The notes beneath the pieces were generated by a model. It searched no databases, was not told the origin of the DNA, and saw nothing but the letters and a program-made list of their open reading frames with translations. Positions 6,958 through 12,199 of a DNA stretch of 12,199 nucleotides are shown here, in pieces. Source of the stretch: an uncultured Eisenbergiella sp. (lineage in GTDB: Bacteria; Bacillota; Clostridia; Lachnospirales; Lachnospiraceae); contig CARDPF010000071.1 of assembly GCA_948960675.1 (NCBI GenBank), forward strand, positions 1 through 12,199. The letters run 5' to 3'. The position numbers were made by a program, and so were the translations under genes. Every line of letters begins with the position of its first letter. The stretch's first letter is position 1.

Positions 6958-7226
6958 AATCACGTACAATTTTGGAATGTACGACACTATCCGCGGTGCC
7001 ACCTTGTATTCACGGCAAAACCCGTGCGCTTAGCAGGATACCAACATATCCCCGGCATATGACGTCTGCCTGAAACGTCGCAGAATACTTTGTGAAAACC
7101 ACATTTGACTGCGCCCTCAGCGGTCCATTTGACAACTTGTTTCCTGCCTGATTCCCAGCATCACAGGCTCTCTGTAAAGGCATCATTGCCGTTATCTCCG
7201 CTTCAACGGTTTGAATTATTAAATTG
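6912..7226 (-). ncRNA. Tryptophan-specific T-box riboswitch (trp operon leader)
   Basis: The minus-strand leader carries the T-box core AAGGTGGCACCGCGGATAG (about 6987-7005). An AGAGAG element of Stem I lies further 5', and a candidate specifier codon TGG (7125-7127) sits in AAATGGACCG and would pair with the CCA anticodon of tRNA-Trp. The T-box bulge TGGC is complementary to a GCCA tRNA end, which fits the G discriminator base of bacterial tRNA-Trp. A strong terminator follows, and its 5' arm (CGTCCTT) can alternatively pair with the AAGG..CG side of the T-box. Uncharged tRNA-Trp would stabilise the antiterminator and allow transcription of trpD-C-F-B-A; charged tRNA-Trp would leave the terminator. 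The 5' boundary is inferred from the promoter. Only one T-box unit is seen. Confidence 0.93.
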
Positions 7227-7232
7227 TATTGC

Positions 7233-7261
7233 AGTATACCACTGCTTTTTATGTTTGTCAA
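7233..7261 (-). promoter_or_regulatory. Promoter of the trp operon
   Basis: TTGACA (7256-7261) and TATACT (7233-7238) on the minus strand are separated by exactly 17 nt, almost the full sigma-A consensus. Initiation near 7226 gives a T-box leader of about 315 nt to the regulated terminator. A strong constitutive promoter is what T-box attenuation usually needs. Confidence 0.88.
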
Positions 7262-7352
7262 CAAAAATAATTTGATTATCTTGAAATCTTATCCACGGTT
7301 TTTAATAGAACAATTACCTGAATATTATCCCCAAAACGTGCACCCCAGCTTT

Positions 7353-8861
7353 TTATCTTGTTTTCTCCGCCGCAGTTAAATCCATCCCACCGATTTCCAC
7401 TCCCATATTCTGTTTTGCATGAAGTTTGGAAAGCAAACACACAACTTCTATATTGCCCGTAAACGGGAACTGGTCAATCGGCACGCACCTATCCACCGCA
7501 TACCCGTTCCCCAACAGCACCTCCAAATCCCGCGCAAGGCTGGTCGGCTTACAGGATACATAAACCATCCGTTCCACCCCATACGCGATGATCTTGCGCA
7601 GGGCCTTTGGGTGAACCCCGTCCCGGGGCGGATCCAGAATAATAAAATCCGGCTTTTCCGCAATCGTATCCAACACCTGCAGCACATCCCCCGCAATAAA
7701 CTCGCAGTTATGCAACTGATTCAACGCTGCATTTTCCCGTGCCGCCTCCACCGCCTCCCCGACGATTTCCACACCGATTACCTTCCCTGCCACCGGAGCC
7801 ATCAGCTGGGCAATGGTACCGGTACCGCTGTAAAGGTCATACACCACGCTTGACGGCTTTCCGTCCTTGTCCGAAAAACGCCCGATATACTCCTGCACCG
7901 TCCGGTAAAGCACCTCCGCGCCATAAGTATTGGTCTGGAAAAAGGAAAAGGTGGAGATTTTGAAGGTAAGGCCCAACAGCTTTTCATAATAAAAGTCCCG
8001 CCCGTACAAAACCTGCGTCCGGTCGCTTTGCACGGTATCTGCCACGGAATCGTTTTGTATATGGAGGATCCCGTCAATGGTTCCTTCCAGCGGCAGGCCC
8101 AGCAGCATCTCCCTCCACCTGCACAAATCAAACTGCAGCTGTGTGGTCGTGACCAGCGCAATCAAAATATGGCCGGTCTGCGACGCTTTCCGCACCAGAA
8201 GGTGGCGCAGGTATCCTTCATGGCTGTACCGGTGGTAAAAGGGAAGCTTTTGCGCAGTAAAATATGCCAGCGTGGCGCGCAGGATTTTTCGGTAATCGCC
8301 ATCCACGATCCGGCAGTCTTCCACCGATACCACGTCATAAAAGCTGCCCCTTTTATGCATTCCCAAAGCCAGCGGCCCGTCTTTAACCTCATCCCCAAAG
8401 GAAAATTCCATTTTGTTGCGGTATCCAAAGCAAACCGGACTCGGTTTGATCGGTTCCAGTACCCAGGGGCTTTTTTGCTTTTCCAATACGGGGAGCAAAA
8501 GATCGTGTACCTGCCGTTCCTTGATTTTGAGGCTTTCCGCATAAGGCATGGAAATATAAGCGCAGCCCCCGCAAATACCGCCGTGCATACATCCGTCGCC
8601 GGTCTCCAAGGGGGATTTTTCCAAAACTTCCTTAAGACGTCCTTCCCCTTTTCCTTTTCTGACTTTTGTCACCGCCAGCGACACACGCTGTCCCGGCAGG
8701 GCCCCTTTTACCGTACAATATTCCGAAACCTCCCCCGCATCCGGCCCGGTTTTGTTGTCCGCTGCAGCGCTTTCCCCAGATTCCCCATCCAGCCGTACCA
8801 CCGCCTTATTGGGAAATTTTAAATCTTCCACCAAACCTGTCCTGATCTGTCCTTTTTTCAC
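7353..8861 (-). CDS. rlmD: 23S rRNA (uracil-C5)-methyltransferase, RlmD/RumA family
   Basis: This 502-residue enzyme uses S-adenosylmethionine to methylate a 23S rRNA uracil at C5. The N-terminal TRAM-like domain (about 1-80) is followed by cysteines 91, 97 and 100 in CMHGGICGGC and Cys183 in VEDCRIV, the four-cysteine set of the RumA [4Fe-4S] cluster. The C-terminal Rossmann methyltransferase has YDLYSGTGTIAQ, the DPPRDG motif, the nucleophile Cys437 in YVSCKPTSLARDL and a likely general base Glu472 in GNIEVV. The start is GTG 8861 with AGGAAGG five bases upstream; the longer frame from 8966 lacks such support. A charged, alanine-rich insert (about 28-47) interrupts the TRAM region. In Firmicutes one such enzyme (RlmCD) can modify two sites, so target specificity (U747, U1939 or both) is open. 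No clear terminator follows before the trp promoter. Confidence 0.93.
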   Translation of the reverse strand: MKKGQIRTGLVEDLKFPNKAVVRLDGESGESAAADNKTGPDAGEVSEYCTVKGALPGQRVSLAVTKVRKGKGEGRLKEVLEKSPLETGDGCMHGGICGGCAYISMPYAESLKIKERQVHDLLLPVLEKQKSPWVLEPIKPSPVCFGYRNKMEFSFGDEVKDGPLALGMHKRGSFYDVVSVEDCRIVDGDYRKILRATLAYFTAQKLPFYHRYSHEGYLRHLLVRKASQTGHILIALVTTTQLQFDLCRWREMLLGLPLEGTIDGILHIQNDSVADTVQSDRTQVLYGRDFYYEKLLGLTFKISTFSFFQTNTYGAEVLYRTVQEYIGRFSDKDGKPSSVVYDLYSGTGTIAQLMAPVAGKVIGVEIVGEAVEAARENAALNQLHNCEFIAGDVLQVLDTIAEKPDFIILDPPRDGVHPKALRKIIAYGVERMVYVSCKPTSLARDLEVLLGNGYAVDRCVPIDQFPFTGNIEVVCLLSKLHAKQNMGVEIGGMDLTAAEKTR

Positions 8862-8945
8862 ACAATCCTTCCTATCCCCCGGCCTGCCGGGCGCCCTCCC
8901 GCAGCCGCCATTCCCGCCAATCCGGGCACCCCACGGTATCATCTC

Positions 8946-9014
8946 ACAAAAACACAGCCCCGCCAAGCGCCGTACAACAAATACAATGCTGTGACGGTAC
9001 GTCTGATGGGGCTG
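8946..9014 (-). terminator. Terminator after the small membrane protein gene
   Basis: On the minus strand CAGCCCC (9008-9014) pairs with GGGGCTG (8955-8961), enclosing an inner CGTAC/GTACG stem, and TGTTTTTGTG follows. It begins 30 nt after the stop at 9044 and separates that gene from rlmD. The loop is long, so efficiency is uncertain. Confidence 0.6.
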
Positions 9015-9043
9015 ATGGACTGCAAACCTTATCCGTTATCCAA

Positions 9044-9352
9044 TTAGTTCTCCGTCGCCTCGGTATCGGCTTTGGCATCCGTATCCGCTGCCTCTTCCGT
9101 CTTGGATTCTTCTGCCGCTTCCTCCTCAGACTCTTCGTCCTCATCCTCAAAGTCATCATCAAAATCGTCGTCAAAATCATCCAGATAATCCGGCGTCATA
9201 TACCGGTACACCGCGTATGCGATTCCCGCGATCACCGCAACCGCACCCAAAATCGCCAATATCCAGACGAGGCAGTTTTTCTTCTTATCCTCTTCCTTTT
9301 TACGCAGTTCCCTCGTCTTGAGCACTTCGAGCAGTTCATCCATCTTTGCCAT
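9044..9352 (-). CDS. Small single-pass membrane protein with acidic tail, function unknown
   Basis: The 102-residue product has three zones. Residues 1-25 are a lysine-rich helix (MAKMDELLEVLKTRELRKKE). Residues 26-52 are one transmembrane segment (CLVWILAILGAVAVIAGIAYAV). From about 55 the chain is a highly acidic, low-complexity tail with repeats of the form DDFDDDF, then Glu/Ala/Asp-rich to the end. The positive-inside rule suggests a cytoplasmic N-terminus and an acidic tail outside. The ATG at 9352 is chosen for the AAGGGG-type ribosome site just upstream; the frame is open to 9433, but the extra residues look non-coding. It lies 120 nt downstream of pcrA and may share its transcript, with a terminator behind it. 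I do not recognise a named family or function, though I believe similar short proteins occur in related Clostridia. Confidence 0.78.
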   Translation of the reverse strand: MAKMDELLEVLKTRELRKKEEDKKKNCLVWILAILGAVAVIAGIAYAVYRYMTPDYLDDFDDDFDDDFEDEDEESEEEAAEESKTEEAADTDAKADTEATEN

Positions 9353-9472
9353 CCTGATCCCCTTCCTTTCCCCGCCTGCATCCCCCTCTTTGGTGCACAG
9401 GCAAATGCGTTTCAGTTTTGTTATTGTTATCATACCACCGATTGGCTGATTTTACTATGAAAAAGTTGAAAT

Positions 9473-11950
9473 TTATAATTTTTTCAGTTTTGCAAAGGCG
9501 GCATACATGATTTTTTGGCCTGCCCCGTCAAACTCGATGGTCACTTTATAATCCCTGGGGTCGTCCGCAATGTCCGTCACCGTCCCCTCCCCAAATTTTA
9601 TATGCCATACCCGGTCGCCCACGCCGTAATCCGGCTTTTGGGGCTTTCCCACACCCTTCGTAAGTCCTCCGACTCCCTGCAGGCTGCCGATCCCCTTTGC
9701 GATAAAGGGCTTGTTTTCCTCCGCCGTACGCTTTTGGCGCACCACCGCTTTCGGTTTTTGCCCGCCCGCAAAGGCAGAAGCCCCAAAACCACGGGCCGCA
9801 CCGCTCCCAAAGCTTCCCGGCATGGCGGCGGCAGCGCGGTTCCATTTACCGTCCCCAGGGCTGTCCGTCTTCTGTCCGCCAAAGCTTCCGAAAGGCCCGC
9901 TGTTATGGCCTCCCCCGGTGTCCTGCCTGTCTTTATCCGGCCCTAAATGGCCGGTAAAGCCCGAAAAGCCGCTGTAGCTTTCCTCCTCATCCTCCGCCAT
10001 CCGGTACCGTTTATTGCCCGGAACCGGACGGTCCAGCAAATCCCCCGGAATTTCCCGCACAAAGCGGCTGACCGGATTATACTGGGTCTCTCCCCGTATC
10101 ATGCGGGATCTGGCGCAGGTCAGCGTCAGTTTTTCTTTCGCCCTGGTAATCCCCACATAGGCCAGGCGTCTCTCTTCCTCCACGGCGCAGGGATCATCGG
10201 CCATAATACTCATGTAACTGGGGAAAATACCGTCTTCCATGCCTGCCAGATACACACAGGGAAACTCCAGGCCTTTGGCGGAATGCAGCGTCATCAAAAG
10301 CACCTTCCCGCCGTCCGCCTCTACCCCGTCGATATCCGCAACCAGCGCCACCTCCTCCAAAAAGCCGCTGAGGGAGGCGTTTTCATGCACCGCCTCGAAC
10401 GCCACCACCTTGCTGATCAGTTCGTTGATGTTATTGATGCGGTCTTCCGCATCCTCGTCATCCGATTCCTCCAGTTCTTTGACATACCCGGTGGAAGAAA
10501 TGACATCATTGACCAGCTGTTCCAGTGTGTAAAATTCCAGTTTTGCCCGGAAAGACTGAATCAGCGTCACGAAGGGCTCCAGTTTCACGGCGGCGCGTAA
10601 AAGCCCCGGAATCTGGTCTGCCTGCCGCAGCGCGTCATAAAAGCTCATGTCGTTTTCCTCCGCATAAGCCTGCACCTTGTTGATCGTCGCCGCGCCGATA
10701 CCCCGTCTGGGCACATTGATAATCCGCCGTACCTGCAGGTCATCCTGTCCGTTATCAATGGTTTTCAAATACGCCAGAATATCCTTGATTTCCCTGCGGG
10801 CATAAAAATTTACCCCGCCTACCACATCATAGGGAATTCCCTCCACAATAAAACGCTCCTCCAGCAGGCGCGCCTGCGCATTGGTCCGGTACAAAACCGC
10901 ACAGTCCGAAAACTGCGCCTCCTGCTTTCTCTGGCTGCGGGCAATTTCATCCGCGATGTATTCTGCCTCCTCGTATGCGGTGTCAAACTGCCGAAAACCA
11001 ACCAGGCTGCCCTCCCCTTTTCCTGTCCAAAGCGCCTTTTCCTTCCGCTCCGTATTATTGCGGATCACCTGATTGGCCGCATCCAAAATCCGCTGGGTGG
11101 AACGGTAGTTTTGTTCCAGCTTGATGACCGCAGCCTCCTGAAACACCTTTTCAAAATCCAAAATATTCTTAATGTCCGCTCCCCGGAATTTGTAAATGGA
11201 CTGGTCGTCATCCCCCACCACACAAAGGTTGCGGTATTTGGCCGCCAACAGCCGCACCAGCTCAAACTGCGCCATGTTGGTATCCTGATATTCGTCCACC
11301 ATGATATAGAGAAATCTTTCCTGGTAATAATCCAGCACATCCGGACACGTCTGGAAAAGCTCCACCGTCTTGACAATCAGGTCGTCAAAGTCCAGCGCGT
11401 TGTTCTTTTTTAAGGTCTTTTGGTATTCCCGGTAAACCTCCGCAATCTTCTTTTTCCCGAAATCCCCCATCGTCTGCTGCTCATATTTTTCCGGGGAAAC
11501 CAGTTTATCCTTCGCGGAGGAAATCGCCGCCATCAGGCTTTTTTCTTTATAAAGCTTGGTATCCACCTGTAGCCTTTTACATACTTCCTTGATAATGCTT
11601 TTGCTGTCATCGGTATCGTAAATGGTAAAATTCGTATCATATCCCAGCCGGTCTATGTACCTTCGCAGGATCCGCACGCAGGAGGAATGGAAAGTGGAAA
11701 CCCATACCTGATCCGCCCCATGCCCGATCAGGCTGTCCACCCTGTCCCGCATCTCCCCCGCCGCCTTATTCGTGAAGGTGATCGCCATAATATTCCATGG
11801 TCGTACATTTTCGTGCTCTATCAAATAGGAAATCCTGTGGGTCAGCACCCGGGTCTTGCCGCTGCCCGCGCCCGCCAAAATCAGCACCGGCCCCTTTGTC
11901 CGAAAAACCGCTTCCCTCTGCCTGTCATTCAACCTGTCATAAATGCCCAT
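9473..11950 (-). CDS. pcrA: ATP-dependent DNA helicase PcrA (UvrD/Rep, superfamily 1)
   Basis: PcrA is a 3'-5' DNA helicase used in repair, plasmid replication and the removal of RecA or stalled complexes from DNA. The 825-residue product carries the full SF1A motif set: Walker A GAGSGKT (27-33), motif Ia ITFTNKAA, motif II DEYQDTN (219-225), motif III GDDDQSIYKFRG (246-257), motif IV QNYRST (280-285), motif V TLHSAKGLEFPCV and motif VI RRLAYVGITRAKE. A long glycine/serine-rich linker (about 650-770) leads to the C-terminal Tudor-like domain (YGVGDRVWHIKFGEGTV...), which in Bacillus PcrA contacts RNA polymerase. The ATG at 11950 follows GGAGGAGAG; a GTG at 12052 would fall at the predicted transcription start, so it is rejected. 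The linker is long but of a kind usual in this family. The gene has its own promoter. Confidence 0.97.
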   Translation of the reverse strand: MGIYDRLNDRQREAVFRTKGPVLILAGAGSGKTRVLTHRISYLIEHENVRPWNIMAITFTNKAAGEMRDRVDSLIGHGADQVWVSTFHSSCVRILRRYIDRLGYDTNFTIYDTDDSKSIIKEVCKRLQVDTKLYKEKSLMAAISSAKDKLVSPEKYEQQTMGDFGKKKIAEVYREYQKTLKKNNALDFDDLIVKTVELFQTCPDVLDYYQERFLYIMVDEYQDTNMAQFELVRLLAAKYRNLCVVGDDDQSIYKFRGADIKNILDFEKVFQEAAVIKLEQNYRSTQRILDAANQVIRNNTERKEKALWTGKGEGSLVGFRQFDTAYEEAEYIADEIARSQRKQEAQFSDCAVLYRTNAQARLLEERFIVEGIPYDVVGGVNFYARREIKDILAYLKTIDNGQDDLQVRRIINVPRRGIGAATINKVQAYAEENDMSFYDALRQADQIPGLLRAAVKLEPFVTLIQSFRAKLEFYTLEQLVNDVISSTGYVKELEESDDEDAEDRINNINELISKVVAFEAVHENASLSGFLEEVALVADIDGVEADGGKVLLMTLHSAKGLEFPCVYLAGMEDGIFPSYMSIMADDPCAVEEERRLAYVGITRAKEKLTLTCARSRMIRGETQYNPVSRFVREIPGDLLDRPVPGNKRYRMAEDEEESYSGFSGFTGHLGPDKDRQDTGGGHNSGPFGSFGGQKTDSPGDGKWNRAAAAMPGSFGSGAARGFGASAFAGGQKPKAVVRQKRTAEENKPFIAKGIGSLQGVGGLTKGVGKPQKPDYGVGDRVWHIKFGEGTVTDIADDPRDYKVTIEFDGAGQKIMYAAFAKLKKL

Positions 11951-12060
11951 CCGCTCTCCTCCGCATTTTCCGCAACACTCCAAACACCCCCAGACCGCTG
12001 TCCCCTTCCTGCCGTCTCCCATCGCCCAAAACCATGTTTGCTTTTCAAACACACGCTAAG

Positions 12061-12089
12061 ATTTTACCAGATTTTTAAAAGGAGCACAA
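12061..12089 (-). promoter_or_regulatory. Promoter for pcrA
   Basis: On the minus strand TTGTGC (12084-12089) and TAAAAT (12061-12066) are 17 nt apart. The start would lie near 12054, giving a leader of about 100 nt before the pcrA ATG. A terminator lies just upstream, which fits a new transcription unit. Confidence 0.6.
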
Positions 12090-12110
12090 CCGCTTCCCAA
12101 ACTAATTCCG

Positions 12111-12137
12111 AAAAAATGGTAACAGTTCGTTACCATT
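12111..12137 (-). terminator. Rho-independent terminator between palindrome copy 3 and pcrA
   Basis: On the minus strand AATGGTAAC and GTTACCATT form a perfect 9-bp stem with a 5-nt loop, followed directly by a run of Ts (the TTTTTT includes the last stem bases) and then CGG. It would stop transcription coming leftward out of palindrome copy 3, or from a gene beyond the window, before the pcrA promoter. Confidence 0.8.
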
Positions 12138-12149
12138 CACGGCCCAATG

Positions 12150-12199
12150 TCATTTCGTTTAGACATGGACTCAGGCATTACGTCGGCAGGCGTGGCAGC
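12150..12199 (+). repeat. Long palindromic intergenic element, copy 3 (only the outer end is in the window)
   Basis: The last 50 nt match the outer left arm of copy 2: TCATTTCGTTTAG, then ACATGG with changes, then 20 identical nt at 12180-12199 (compare 1181-1200). The shared CAATGTC just outside (12145-12151) also precedes copy 2 (1146-1152) and, inverted, ends copy 1. The arms alone do not give the orientation, and the centre lies outside the window. Confidence 0.82.

Noticed and set aside
9600..10000. Extra open frames on both strands over the pcrA 3' part
   Set aside because: They are shadows of the GC-rich Gly/Ser linker of PcrA, which is in frame with the helicase and the C-terminal Tudor-like domain.

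Overview
The window looks like a chromosomal piece of a Lachnospiraceae-type (Clostridia) bacterium with a balanced base composition. The inference rests on strong AGGAGG-type ribosome sites, a trp operon controlled by a T-box rather than by TRAP or a leader peptide, and Firmicutes-type PcrA, RlmD and Vsr sequences. I cannot fix the genus from the sequence alone. Every convincing gene lies on the minus strand, so transcription runs from high to low coordinates.

Read in that direction: at the right edge lies the start of a long palindromic repeat (copy 3), then a strong terminator, a promoter and pcrA, a DNA repair/replication helicase. Next come a small membrane protein with an acidic tail, a terminator, and an RlmD/RumA-type 23S rRNA uracil methyltransferase. 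A consensus promoter (TTGACA-17-TATACT) then drives a tryptophan T-box leader with a classic terminator. It controls trpD-trpC-trpF-trpB-trpA, which are mostly joined by 4-8 nt overlaps. The operon converts anthranilate to tryptophan, but trpE and trpG, which would make anthranilate, are not in the window. After trpA come a separately promoted Vsr-like mismatch endonuclease with no cytosine methylase beside it, repeat copy 2, a cytoplasmic DsbA/FrnE-like oxidoreductase, and repeat copy 1 at the left edge.

The most unusual content is the family of long palindromes at 1-287, 1151-1479 and 12150-12199. Copy 2 has 86-nt outer arms that match at 84 positions when one is reverse-complemented, and a conserved apical loop around GAGCGCAGCGAG. 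Between copies 1 and 2 the stem sequence changes while pairing is kept, and some asymmetries between the arms are shared. These elements lie only between genes and contain overlapping open frames on both strands that I regard as spurious. Both ends of the window fall inside a copy. Apart from this repeat family I see no new multi-gene system: the genes are housekeeping or biosynthetic, with some oddities in operon make-up and individual proteins.
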